Shown: positions 9,829 through 20,480 of the stretch, piece by piece
Layout of the letters: each line of letters begins with the position of its first letter
Position numbering within the stretch: position 1 is the stretch's first letter
Assembly: GCA_032433595.1 (NCBI GenBank)
Contig: JASWJB010000449.1
Span: forward strand, 1-27,163
Reading direction: 5' to 3'
Source: Conoideocrella luteorostrata
Taxonomy: Eukaryota > Ascomycota > Sordariomycetes > Hypocreales > Clavicipitaceae
Length of the DNA stretch: 27,163 nt
Made by a program: the position numbers and the translations under genes
Notes under the pieces: model-generated
The model's input: the letters and a program-made list of their open reading frames with translations, nothing else
Database searches by the model: none
What the model was told of the DNA's origin: nothing

Positions 9829-10953
9829 GACCAGTTGCCGACCAGCCAGACGGTGCCAGGGTGTCTGTTTAAATATGCGATGCGATGCGTAGTGCCTGGT
9901 CTGGTCCCTTCTTTTTCCGTCCGCCCCCGCCTTTCGCCTGTCGCCTGTCGCCTTTCGTGCGTGCCACAAGCTCCAAACCAAAGTCAATGGAGGGAGGACG
10001 AGGACGAGGACGTGTAAGTTGCTTGGTGCGTCAATGCAAACCAGATGCAATTGCCAATGCAAATGCGAAGAAAGGAGGCCAGGGTAGAGGCAATGCAAAA
10101 ATAAAGCAAAGCAGAAGCCACGGAAGTCTAACCAATGCCCTCCGATAAGCTCAGAGCAAGCGACAGACTCGTCGCAATCAAGGTTGCGCCGCGCGCTGGC
10201 TGACGCTAGGAACAAAGAGCTCTAGAGCATTGGCATGCAACAACAAGAGCAGATTCAATAATGACTGAAGGACTAATGCAAGGCAATAACCCAAAACGTA
10301 AAAATAAAAAATAAAAAATAAAAAAAAGAGTTGCAAGACGAAAGATGCGCTGTAGATGTAGAAACAGTGAAGAACCGCCAACAAAGAAAAAAGTGAGAAA
10401 AAAAAGAGAGAGAGACCAAAAAGGTGGTCTGGAAGGGGAAAAGTCCGGATCGTAACTGAACGTACATTGCTTTGATGGGAAAGGTGAGGCGAGGGAAAAC
10501 ACCACGACCGTTGCCCTCGGAAGGTCAACTGGAGGGCAAACCTGTAAATAAAGGAAGTAATCGACACCAGACCAGCATGGCCTGGACAGGCAGTCAGATG
10601 CAGCGCAATCGATGCAACGATTCGGTGTGCTTTGCTCTTGCTGCTGTTGTTGCTGCTGCTGTTACTATTGCCGCGGCCACGCTGCTGCTTCACCGCGTCA
10701 CTGCTTCGGACTCTTCGGGTAGCACCGAATAAACCAGCAGCTAGTTAACGGACGGAGCACAGCAGATGACGACCAACTAGCTTGTAGACTTCAACACCGA
10801 AGCCGACCCACGACGCCAAGTCGAAGGGTAGGGTTCCGCTGCAACGTGATGGAGCAGTTGGGCTTGTTGCCAGTCCGCCCGTCAGTTGGCGCGTGATGTG
10901 GCTCGAATGCGACGGAGGCGCCGACGAGGGAAGTGGGACAGGCGCGTGCAGGC

Positions 10954-10968
10954 GGGCGGGCGGGCGGG
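10954..10968 (+). other. G-quadruplex-type motif
   Basis: Four GGG runs are separated by single C bases (GGGC repeated). This meets the canonical G3N1-7 pattern with minimal loops. It lies about 1.1 kb upstream of the SGF29 start codon. Folding is a prediction only. Confidence 0.6.
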
Positions 10969-11078
10969 CGTGCGAGAATGCGAATTTGATTTGATGCAAA
11001 TGTGAAGGAAGAGATGTTGAAGCGTGAAGGAGGAAAAACGGAGGCGAAGGAGAGCGTCGACAGCAGCGAGAGAGCAAG

Positions 11079-11117
11079 TGTGCGTGTGCGTGCGTGTGTG
11101 TGTGTGCGTGTGTGTGG
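11079..11117. repeat. TG/CG dinucleotide microsatellite
   Basis: An alternating purine/pyrimidine tract of TG with interspersed CG steps is directly visible. It could adopt Z-DNA. It sits in non-coding DNA. Confidence 0.85.
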
Positions 11118-11334
11118 ATGGAGGGATGGAGCGTTGGATGGAGTGAGCATCAAGTTGATGCGACAGATCATCTGGTGCGTCCAGCAGTCTGACTGTCCAC
11201 GTACATCCATTCGATAGTTGCGGTATGTGAGAAGGGCGGAATGAATGCATTGTATACGCAAGGCCGAGTACTCCATGCTCCCGCAGGGAATGCCCATTCT
11301 CTGTCTCCGTCTCCATCTCCATGTGAGAGCTAAC

Positions 11335-11726
11335 TACGGAGTAATCCATCATTCAATATGTGCGCCTTGCATCACGATTCGTCCGCCTCGACGGATGTGG
11401 CTTGATTGTTTCGACCGGTGAGCGTTGAAACAGCAGCCAGCAGCTAGCAGCCAGCAGCCACTGCTTGCTGAACCAGTGACCGTCTTCCAGCGTACCGTAC
11501 GGAGTAACTAGCAGAACAAGGCATAAAATGAGCTCTAAATTAGTGCAATAACTAACTAGACATGTAACTGCAGAGTGCTCCATACCGAGTACAGAAGTAC
11601 CACATTACTACGGAGTAGTTATGTGCCAACTATCTTTCATTTATAACTGTTCATCAGCAGCAATACTCGGCATGATGTACTCCCTACTCCGTACACTACC
11701 GTAATATCCTTCGTGTCTACTCCGTA
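11335..11726. repeat. Second cluster of TACTCCGTA / TACGGAGTA elements
   Basis: Exact 9-mers lie at 11335-11343, 11498-11506 and 11609-11617 (TACGGAGTA) and at 11685-11693 and 11718-11726 (TACTCCGTA). Degenerate copies follow to about 11755. The orientation switches within the cluster. It lies 190-580 bp downstream of the PMI stop codon. Confidence 0.85.
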
Positions 11727-11917
11727 CTCCGTGCGCCGTACTGAGTATTCCGTACATCAACCAGTGTCACACTGCGTGGGTGCTTGTCTCTCGAAGCCTC
11801 TCGAGTTCACGAAACTACACCAACCCATGGCGGAATCGCCCTCATCATGCCCATAGCAATCGTGTTCATAGCCATCATGTATTAGTCGTATATACCGAGT
11901 ATCTCATTTTGCTGTCC

Positions 11918-13363
11918 TTACAGCCGCTCCCTCCCCCCCTCCACCTCGCAAAACGCCTTAAACGTGACAAACTCGTCCTCCTCCGCCCCCTCCGCCTCCA
12001 ACACGACCTCCGCCGTCGACCCCACGAAAAACACATACCCTTCCTTCACCTCCATCGCCGTGTGCCCAACACTAATCCTCCCCTTGCCGTTCGTGCAAAT
12101 CACAATACTCGGGCCATCCAACGGCTCAAACGTAGCCTTTGCCCCGGGACCTTTCAACACGCTCCTCAACACGCTAAACTCGTCGATCGGCGGGTCGTAC
12201 AGCACCACGGCCGACCCGGAACTATACCCCGTGCGGTTGAGCGTGGCGTAGGGATAGTCTCTGGGGACCATCTTTTGTTCGTCGATGGGCGCGTAGTTGT
12301 AAGTGAGCATGTCGACGAGCGTAGACACGTCTTTGAATTTGGGCGTCAGGCCAGCGCGGACCACATTGTCCGAGGCGGCCATGCATTCGATAATATCTCC
12401 AGATATGTAGGCGTGAATGTCATTCGCCACGAGAAACAGAGACTCGCCCGGCTGCAAGCAGACAAAATTGAGGAAGAAGAGGACAAAGAGGCCAACATCT
12501 TCCCTAAAATCGCCATAGAGGCGCGTCACTAGCTCGGACAGAACCTCGCCTGACGTAGAAGCAACCCCCCCAGCAGCAAACTGCGCGCCTTCCGACTTGG
12601 CCTGCTCGACCAACTTGCCAATTGCCTTACTTACATCCTCCGCTGAAGCACCCATCAACGCAGCAAAAGCCTTCTTCAGCGCCTGCTTCTTGACATCCTC
12701 GTCTATATTTGCGTCATTCTTCACCGTCTCAATAAACTCATTTGCCACCTGTTCGCCGAGCAGTCCCCTCAAGGGCGCAATGGTCTCCAAAAAGTGGCTG
12801 ATTTCAGCCAGCGGCCTGAACCCACACAGCCCCTCAAAGGGGGTGATCGCAATCGCCATCTCAGGCTTGTGATTATCATCTGGGTAGTTTTTGGCATCGC
12901 GGGCATGCAGCTGCTCCGCGAGTTTCTTGTCGGGATGGGCCTGGATCGAAAGCGCCTTGTTGATGGAGAGAACTTTGAAAAGGAAGGGTAGTTTGGCGCC
13001 GTATTTAGCTGATACGGAAGACGAGAGCAGCATTTGGTTTTCGGAGCAGAGGTCGAGGAGGGTTCGGCCGGTCTTGACATCTTTGGAAGGGTTGGAAGGG
13101 TGGGTGCCCATCCAGAGCTGGACAAGTTAGCGTCTCTGCATTCTCGGTCGTCTGGCACCAAGATATGGGAAGGTATAATAGAGTCTTGTGCGCTGTCGAA
13201 GTAAGAAAAGGCATGTTACCTCTGCATACGGCTTCTCGGCCTCAATACTCAGTCCCTCCCTCGGCGTAGCTGCCGCAAACCTCGCCGCGGCCGAGTCACT
13301 GCCCTTTTTGCCCCATTCGTACGAATTGACGCCGCACTGGAGGCGGAAGAGAGGCACTTGCAT
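11918..13363 (-). CDS. pmi1: Type I mannose-6-phosphate isomerase (two exons)
   Basis: Interconverts fructose-6-phosphate and mannose-6-phosphate in the cytosol, supplying GDP-mannose for glycosylation and wall mannan. The model joins 13363-13220 and 13117-11918, with a 102-nt intron (GTAACA donor, CTTGTCCAG acceptor, phase 0), giving 447 residues, close to the 429 of the yeast enzyme. The N-terminal [15 protein letters not shown] matches the family. The zinc-site motif around IQAHPDK gives Q107 and H109. The signature [10 protein letters not shown] gives E134, and [10 protein letters not shown] gives H283. These correspond to Q111, H113, E138 and H285 of the Candida enzyme. The active-site arginine is R302 (NVVRAGL; Candida R304). 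All catalytic and metal residues are therefore present. The ATG at 13363 is the first in frame next to the conserved N-terminus. Confidence 0.95.
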
Positions 13364-13389
13364 GGCGGGTGGCGGCGGTGGTGTTTTAT

Positions 13390-13397
13390 TGACGTCA
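13390..13397. promoter_or_regulatory. CRE palindrome upstream of PMI
   Basis: A perfect TGACGTCA lies 26 nt upstream of the PMI start codon. This octamer is the classic binding site of CREB/ATF-type bZIP factors (fungal Atf1/AtfA, Sko1 class). The site is directly visible. Its use is inference, and it may be in the 5' UTR because it is so close to the ATG. Confidence 0.4.
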
Positions 13398-14812
13398 GGA
13401 TGTGTGGACGTTGAATCGGGACGGTGGTAATATCAATCGCCCGTCGTCTAGCTAGCTACCTGGTCGGTAGGGCCAGAAGTATAACGCTGCAGTTTGTAAC
13501 TCCAGATAAAGTCGGGGGAGAGTCCGGATGCAGCTGAGGCGTGAGCTTGGGAGTAGAGCAGAAGTACAAAAGAAGCAGGAGACAAGCAGGAGACAAGCAG
13601 GAGACAAGCAGGAGACAAGTCGGAGACTAGTAGAGGCTGCCAGCAGCTGAGCTCTGCGGTGTACTTCGTAGTTAGTCGTTGCTGGATTTAGCTTGAGCTC
13701 CTAGTTACCCCTCCTCTCCAAGTTCCAAGGACGCCTTTACCCCGCCGCCAGCCACTACGACGCTAACTGCTGCACAGCCTATTGTATGCCGATCACAAGG
13801 CATTGGGTGTGAACTCATCCCAGGCCGTCTCAAGTATACCTTACTCTGGTCCCCAGCAAAACAGTCCTGGATTAATTAACACAGGCGGCAACATGGCATG
13901 TTGATAAATTCACACGCTGCACAGCGGGTAGTTTCCCATGGACTTTTGTGAATTGCCTGGTTCTGCTGCGAGATAACTGCATTTTGCCCCAAGAACTCCG
14001 CGCTTGCGGTAGAGCACTCAGCCTCCCGCCATCATCCCTCGCTTGGTATCTAGAAGGTGATGCATCGCAAGACCTCGTCACCGAGCATCCTGGTGCTTAT
14101 TGCCATGCAGCTACGTCCAACTCTCTTCACTCCAACCGCGTATCCCGCAACCCAGCGCGCATAACATTTACAATGCCCACAGGGCCCCGATTCTCAGTCT
14201 CTTGTCGAGCTGAATGAATTACTCCTTCCCCCCCCTCCCCCCCCTTTTGACGGCCAGCGTTGCGGACAACAGAACTCGCAACATACGGGGATCCCTGTTG
14301 TCTGTTGCTCGTCAGCCAATTTGTCCCCTTTTCATATGTGAGACCAAGGTTCAGACTTCAATAGCAAGTCACATGCTGCTGAGAGGGAGAAGCACTTACC
14401 AGATGCACGACATTGCGTCCAGTACCCAGAGTCCCTACTGAAAAGCACATGTCCCTACGTTGGTTGTGCTTCCCTCAAAGATTGCCAGGCTTGTTCTGAC
14501 GTGCGGGCAGACATAGCCCGAATCTGGAGTGCAGTTTTGAGCGAGGCGGAACAGATAAGCCTTGCAAGATGACCAGCCCCCAATATTGTGGTGGTCGTAG
14601 AGAACATGGGCCCATCTTGTCGTCATCAGCGACTTCAGATGCTCTCGACCGCCTTCTTCAAAACCGCCAGACCAGATCGAATGCAAGATACCTCCCAACA
14701 TTCAATTCGATACAATCAAAAATGTAAATGTAAATCAATGCAAACACACTCGTCGGACCTAAGGAACTAGCACTTATGTGCTAGTTTGGATCCTATCCTA
14801 ATAACCACCGCA
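13398..14812. other. Spacer between PMI and the Zn2Cys6 gene
   Basis: This is non-coding as far as I can judge. It contains an 11-bp minisatellite (13575-13619) and a C-rich run (about 14222-14248). A true-ATG minus-strand frame of 88 residues (14701-14435) has no recognisable domain and no supporting splice pattern. Confidence 0.5.
13575..13619. repeat. 11-bp minisatellite, four units
   Basis: GCAGGAGACAA is repeated four times in perfect tandem, followed by a degenerate partial unit (GTCGGAGACTA). It lies about 210 bp upstream of the PMI start codon. Confidence 0.9.
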
Positions 14813-16167
14813 TCAGCCATGCAGCCCAGTCGCATGGGCAACTTGGCCGTCACTTGAGCCGTTGTCCGTTGACGAGATTGACCCCATGTTGTTTCCGCTG
14901 ACATAGTATTCACGACCTTGAGCAAAGTAGCGCTGGTCATCCATGGTCATCCCATTGCCACTTGGCTGATCGCGTTCGGTTGCAACAGCCGAGTATCGGT
15001 AGGTATAGTCTAGCAATGGTAGTCGCAGCGAGTTTCCTTGTACAGCGGCCTCGTCTGCCGGCGGTGTGGTTGCGTACAGGCTGCCATTACGGTCCATCAC
15101 TGTCCCGTTGTCTGTGCCAAGGTCGTAGGTATGGTAACTTTTGTTGGTATCCACGAGTCCTGACAACCCTAATCCATGCACTATCCGTGAGGTTGCGTCC
15201 TCCGCCGTTTCTTCCGTCATCGCCGGGCCACCGCGAGGGCTGTCCGAGGACATGGGCACTATTCGCCCTCCGGTCGTCATTGCGGAAGGAGAATAGCACG
15301 GATTCCCGTTTGCGAAAGAGTATGTAGAGTCCACCCCCGGGGTCTGTCGGGATCCAAGAGCAGGTCCACTGTTGTTGCTGTTGCTGTTGTTGTTGGTGGT
15401 GGTGGTGGTGGTGGTGGTGGTGGTGGTGGTGGTGCCGTGACTGTTGCTGCTGTTACTGTACGGGTATGTGCCACTCGCGCCAATGTATACAACGCTGTTT
15501 CTCATCGCCATGGGGGTTCCAGAGCGGTATGGCCCTATCATGTATGAATGTTCGTTCATCGGTACTGGCTGGTGAGACGAGGCGTAGTCCAGAATATGGT
15601 CACCACCATACCCTTGAGCCCACCCGTGGCCATGTTCATATTGTTTCGGAGCACACCCGTACGGCATTTCCTGTTGGTCTGCCTCGCTCTCACGGTTTAG
15701 ATGAGCCATCGTATTCGGAGAATAAGGTGACAGACTGGGCAACGAACTTGGCAACGTTGAAGTCACGGAGGGGCTGCGGGTTGCAAGCTTTCGTGACAGG
15801 GCATTGTTGTAGGAGTTGCCAGCAGCTTCTCTCATTGCTAGGACTTCCTGCGATGAAACCTATTCTTCGTGTAAGTATTTGGATCTCTCTCCAACTGAGG
15901 AAGTAAACGGAAGCATACTCTCAGGAACTGGCAAGGGCTGGCACCAGCATTCTTGCAGTTCGTGCATGGCTCGCCGATACCGTTATCACCACTGCATCGG
16001 ATCTTTCTCTGGCGACAGCGACCACACTTTCCCACATTGTCAGTCATCATGACCCTCACCGAGAATGCAGGTGTTATGAGGCATATATCACTTACAGCAA
16101 CGGCAATGCGCTTTCTGTGACCACCACTACCGCCGCTGGACTCTTCCATCCTTTCCATATTGGCCAT
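14813..16167 (-). CDS. Short Zn(II)2Cys6 transcription factor (three exons)
   Basis: A probable nuclear DNA-binding regulator. The model joins 16167-16096, 16026-15919 and 15847-14813, giving 404 residues. The introns are 69 nt (GTAAGT) and 71 nt (GTATGC), both phase 0. Splicing the first one restores the classic order RKRIAVA-CGRCRQRKIRC. The cluster is C25-x2-C28-x6-C35-x9-C45-x2-C48-x7-C56, all six cysteines present, with the basic RQRKIR between. The start is the ATG giving MANMERMEE. An in-frame ATG at 16311 would add 48 residues without family support. The remaining ~345 residues are Ser/Thr/Asn/Tyr-rich and seemingly disordered. I see no Fungal_trans middle homology domain, so the protein is short for its class. 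A 13-threonine run comes from a (GGT)13 microsatellite. The target genes are unknown, and no metabolic cluster adjoins it. Confidence 0.8.
15395..15433. repeat. (GGT)13 microsatellite coding poly-Thr
   Basis: Thirteen GGT units on the plus strand, read as ACC on the coding strand, give 13 consecutive threonines in the Zn2Cys6 protein. An imperfect GTT/GCT tract to the left (from about 15370) encodes the adjoining Asn/Ser run. Confidence 0.95.
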
Positions 16168-19100
16168 AGTTTTCACAGTTTGGGAATCTCGTGGACTGCA
16201 GATTCTGAAACCTTTATCTAAGTAGAAATGCCTTTGCTGGGTCGGGGGCAGATTGTATCCCCTGGCCACAGTGGCAATCTGGAAGGAGCTGATCATGATA
16301 TAGCAGAACAAGGAACAAGGAATGCCCCGAATCAGGCTGACACAATAGAACCCTAATCAACCGAAGGACTGCGTTTGTGGCAGGGCTAGAAAGTCACGAA
16401 TTAACCCTCCGTATGTCGATCACTCTTGATCACTGATGTCACACATATACAACAGCGTTCGTCAGGGTCGACAAGCTTCCGACTGTGAGAGTTGTGGCGG
16501 ATACACAAACAACAACAAAGGCTCTGTATGTATGTGAGGTGTAGTCTGTACTTTGAACGGTCCGAAACAATGCAAAGGGGTGTAAGAGAGGGAGTAGAGT
16601 TTGAGGCGACTACCGGGGCAGAGAGGTCGTGCGTTGTATACTTGAGCAAAATGGAAGCTGGCGTCTTTTTTGAAGGGTATTTGAAAAAGGGCGATTTAAC
16701 ACTCTTCCTTCTGCAGAGGGAAAACGAAGAAAATAGCCGAAAAAGTATTGCTCGAGCACCGGGGAAGAGGCCGCGTAGCTTGGTATGCTGCCACTATATC
16801 ATGTTGTTATACGTCGGCCGTACGACCCCTGAGAGGTCCTGAAAACACTCTCAGTCTGATGATAGCTTGTTTGTGGCCGCCGGATCATGTCCGATTCATC
16901 CAGTAGATTTTCTATCCGATTACACAACTTCACTCTATCCCTGGTCATGCCCATGTTTGCGACAATGCTGGTTAACCACGGACCGGCCCTTTAACGAAAC
17001 ACAGCAGACATCAACTCGCTCAGTTGCCCGACTTCAACAGCCCTTTGCTATTAGTTTCATCTCCCCCAGCGGATAGTCGCCGTTTATCTTCGCTCTACTT
17101 GGTCTAGGATGTCTTTCTTTTGGCAATGTAAGTGGATGGAATAGCTGATGGTCCGTTCGTCACGGCTTCCCCGAGCGGGATATGCCATCAACAACCCGTG
17201 GCTACATGCAGCGGCAAGGGGGCCTCGTGGGATATGCTGCACGGCATGCAGGCACAATTCCACTCGGCCGGTGAGATTTACCAACGCCGCTCAAGTTGGC
17301 CGATCGAATCTTGGAGGACTCAGCCACTGGTCCTGGCAGCTCGGAAAAGCCATGCTTGCTGAACGGACGATCCTTGTTGCAGGAGCAGCAAGTCTCATAA
17401 AGTCTAGGACTAGGTCTCTAGGCAACACAAGGTCTATCGGCAAAAGAAAGATCCCGAAAGAGCGGATCATCTCCGTTTGTCTTTGGGCAGGGCCTTGATA
17501 AGCATCCACTCAGCATTCTTCACCCAACTCGCTTGAACGCTGGACATCATGGTAGTACCCCATGCGGCCAACCTTACTCGCGAAACTGTAGCTTGCAGAT
17601 ACTTGGCTTTTTCATTGCTTGCATCTAATGGCCCCCACGACTGGACAGCAGACACGCTTTGCCAAAGTCAACTCGAAGAAGCGTTGCACAGATCGGATGC
17701 GATACATGTTCAGTGTATGCTGTTATCTCACTGCACCTAGTTTCTACGCCGCAACATGATGCAGTCGATCACATTTCGATCGTCCTAGCCACAGGAACAA
17801 AATTAGTTGCCGCACCAAATTTATCTGTTCGGCAATGGTGGCGGTCATGTCCGATTTCTGGCAAACTTGGCAGCTGTCAAACATGGTTCTCCCCACTGAG
17901 GGCTTGTAAGGACGTGACCGCCTCTCTGGTTACACCAAAATTTATACCTCATGGCTCTCGGGCCAGGCTCTGATTATTAGCGCCCCCAAAACGTGCTGAG
18001 GCCTAGTCCGGTCTCGCCAAAGGTATGCATTTCGTTTGCAAAAGCTCTATTCTTTGGTGTAACGTGGAAGCTGGAAAGTCAGTGTACCGGCGGAGATGGG
18101 GCGTGGGAGGATGGAGACAACAACCTATAGCAGGCCATTGCATCTCGGCCGGCGGCCACCTCCTTTACTTTGCAAAAAACCGTTGCGTGGGAAGAACAAG
18201 CATGCCGTTGTCTCTCTTGGCTCTCATATTCATCGCCCCTTGTGCAAGGTAGCTGCACATCACCTTCGTCAAACACGTGTATGCCATGCTCCAGCGAGAG
18301 AGTGGTATGGGCACACAAGCCCATCATTTCATACTCGTTGCCGCCACACTGGTACGAGAGCCTTGTCTCAGCGGGCGCGGGTCAGTTTTCTCGAGGCGGC
18401 TTGACGATGCATTAGTTCCCTGCACGATGCGCAGCTCGCCCTTCTTTTTTAATGTTTCCGGCTACTCCAGCTGCTCCAGCGCCGACGAGCTGGTACAGTA
18501 TTGAATAATGAGGCTCTTGACGGCAAACATTATCGTAAAACTAGTCAATCTATACCCATTCGGGATTTGTAGAACTCTTCGCGGGCAGACCGTTCAGTCC
18601 GTGCACGAAGCTACGGCCAGTTGAGCGGACCACCTCTTGCTGCTGATTGTTTGCCCTTGCATGCAAAACATTCTTCGAGATGCCAGGGGCTACAAGCTTC
18701 ATCAAGCGATACAGGACGAGAGGTGGCCAAGCAGGGCCGATATCATCATCGCACAAGCGTCCAGGGGAGCAACGCCACCAACGTGCATTCTCCGCCAGAG
18801 AGTGGACTGCGCTTCTCAACAATGAAGAGCCCATGGAGCGTCGGCAAAGTGGCAGGCTGGTACTCAAACAGCCCAGATCTCGAAGCCGAGTGCTCTGATT
18901 GCTCGAACAATAGTAAGCGTTCGGGCAAGAGTACACTCGCCATCCCTTGATGCGTCAATTGAGTGCTGCTCTATGCAGGTCATCATTGCCATTCTGTTCT
19001 CGGTTAACTATGTTTCGACAGCGTCTTGTAGCCTATCCGTTTGCTGCATTTGTGCATGGGTTGCCACAGTACCGTGATCACGAGCTGCCAAATGTAAGCC

Positions 19101-20480
19101 ACAGGCCATGCGACAGCATCGTGTGAGATCCCTTCCTGACGTCGGGCTTAGCATCCAGGCTCTGGCTACACAAGACATGGTTGGCCTTGCTAAAGGGTTC
19201 TTCAATGCTTGTCAAGGTCGCTAGTAGTATCCAGATTGAGAGAACACACAAGTTGGCAACAGGGTCAAGATCTCTAGGCTCGTAGCGACTTGTCTGTGGT
19301 CGGGCGCATCAATCACACCGACAATAATCCGGTGGTATGTCAGTAGATATTGTTCGACTGTCACTGAAAATCACCGTTCAAGCTGTATGCATCAGAGCGC
19401 CAGTTGGTGGCGATATAAGGCTGACGGATGCCCATGTTGATGCGCCTTTCATTGGTAGGGCTGTCCCTCTTACCAACTACTTTACACCAGGCTTGATGAG
19501 AGTTGGTCCCAGGAACTTCGAGTTCTATTAGTTACATATTAATTTGCACCACCTGCTTGTCTCAGCAGAGTGCCGGGAACTCGCCAAATCTTCTTGGCCG
19601 CTGCATAATGGCCGCTGGGCATGGCCAGGCAGACGCCACTTTCCCGTGACATGCAAGCTACTTAATTTGAAGTTCAACAACAAGCTTAGTATATATCCAA
19701 CATGTTAATGAATGCTATGGCGTAGCGGCGTCCCAGAGTTCCCGTTCCGCGTCTTCAGTGCATGATATCGTGGATATTAATAACCAAACACGAGGATACT
19801 AATGTTTAAAATTAGATCACACATACGCATTAGTTAGTGCACTACACCGGCCAATGATTGTCCAAAGTGTGTGGTGGTGGAATACTCCGCTCCTCTCAAA
19901 GATTGGACAAGAACAGGTTGCATTCGGGTGTCGTGAGATAACTAGCAGGGTGTATGGCCTTTTCTTTCCGTGCAATGCAAGGTAATGGATGACAGACTGA
20001 AACCAGCAGCCATGGAGACTTGACTGAGGTGGCTCAGGGTCGTAGAGTTACGTTGCAAGCCGTTATGTGGCTCATTCCTGTGCGACAGCAGCAAGGTCAA
20101 GAGACACAGTTGCCGGCTAGATGTATAATGAGGTCGAGAAAGCCTCTATTATAAGCGTCTGAGCGTTTAAATGAATGGTGGCTTTCTCCACAGACTCAAA
20201 CTCCGAAGATACACAAGTGCTGCACATCGTTTCCAAGTATCATTCAAGCGGTCAGAACGCCGAACTGTGATAAAACTTGGCATCTGGTGCAGGCCCCTTA
20301 CACGCGTCATGCAGTAGCTGGAGCTGCGACGTGGTACAGAGATGTGCAGCCGTTGTGATTGGGTCCATTGCTGTCACCGAAAGTATTCACCGTTGTGTGA
20401 GGGCCTTCGACGCAAAGCACTAAACGACGCTGGGGCTCGTGATATTTGTATAATACAACCTCCAACTTGTGAATTTAGTT
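16168..20480. other. 4.3-kb region without a recognisable gene
   Basis: No family motif, RNA gene or mobile element was recognised. ORFs are short, overlap on both strands and mostly start at non-ATG codons. Minus-strand frames at 18936-18550 (about 128 codons) and 18327-18079, and a plus-strand ATG frame at 17148-17498, are the longest. None gave a recognisable domain, and simple splicing did not join them. Base composition is mixed and not strongly AT-rich, so classic heavy RIP is not evident. A decayed gene is possible. Confidence 0.45.

Larger units (their letters stand above)
9829..11917. other. Spacer between the SGF29 start and the PMI stop
   Basis: The left part is the presumed SGF29 5' region. 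Read on the minus strand, 10290-10430 is strongly CT/T-rich, a common feature of fungal core promoters. A long minus-strand frame at 10178-10693 begins at GTG and encodes repetitive hydrophobic Phe/Leu-rich sequence from that tract, so I do not call it. The right part (11335-11726) is dense in TACTCCGTA elements. No RNA gene was recognised. Confidence 0.5.

Noticed and set aside
9337..10017. Plus-strand ORF of 226 residues
   Set aside because: It is antisense to SGF29 coding sequence, and its Cys/Ser/Pro repeats come from the antisense of the Gly-Thr/Gly-Ala repeat.
9829..10215. N-terminal extension of SGF29 by 129 residues
   Set aside because: The extra sequence has no family resemblance and is skewed in composition. 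The ATG at 9828 lies closer to the conserved helical region.
10178..10693. Minus-strand 171-codon frame upstream of SGF29
   Set aside because: It starts at GTG rather than ATG and reads through a CT/T-rich tract, giving artificial Phe/Leu-rich hydrophobic sequence. It is better explained as SGF29 promoter or 5' UTR.
11780..12532. Plus-strand ORF of 250 residues
   Set aside because: It is antisense to mannose-6-phosphate isomerase, whose metal and active-site residues are all present on the minus strand.
14435..14701. Minus-strand 88-residue ATG frame
   Set aside because: No recognisable domain and no splice signals joining it to other frames. It lies in otherwise non-coding DNA.
18550..18936. 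Minus-strand 128-codon frame, considered as a cytochrome P450 remnant
   Set aside because: The resemblance was impressionistic. No heme-binding or ExxR motif could be found downstream in any frame.
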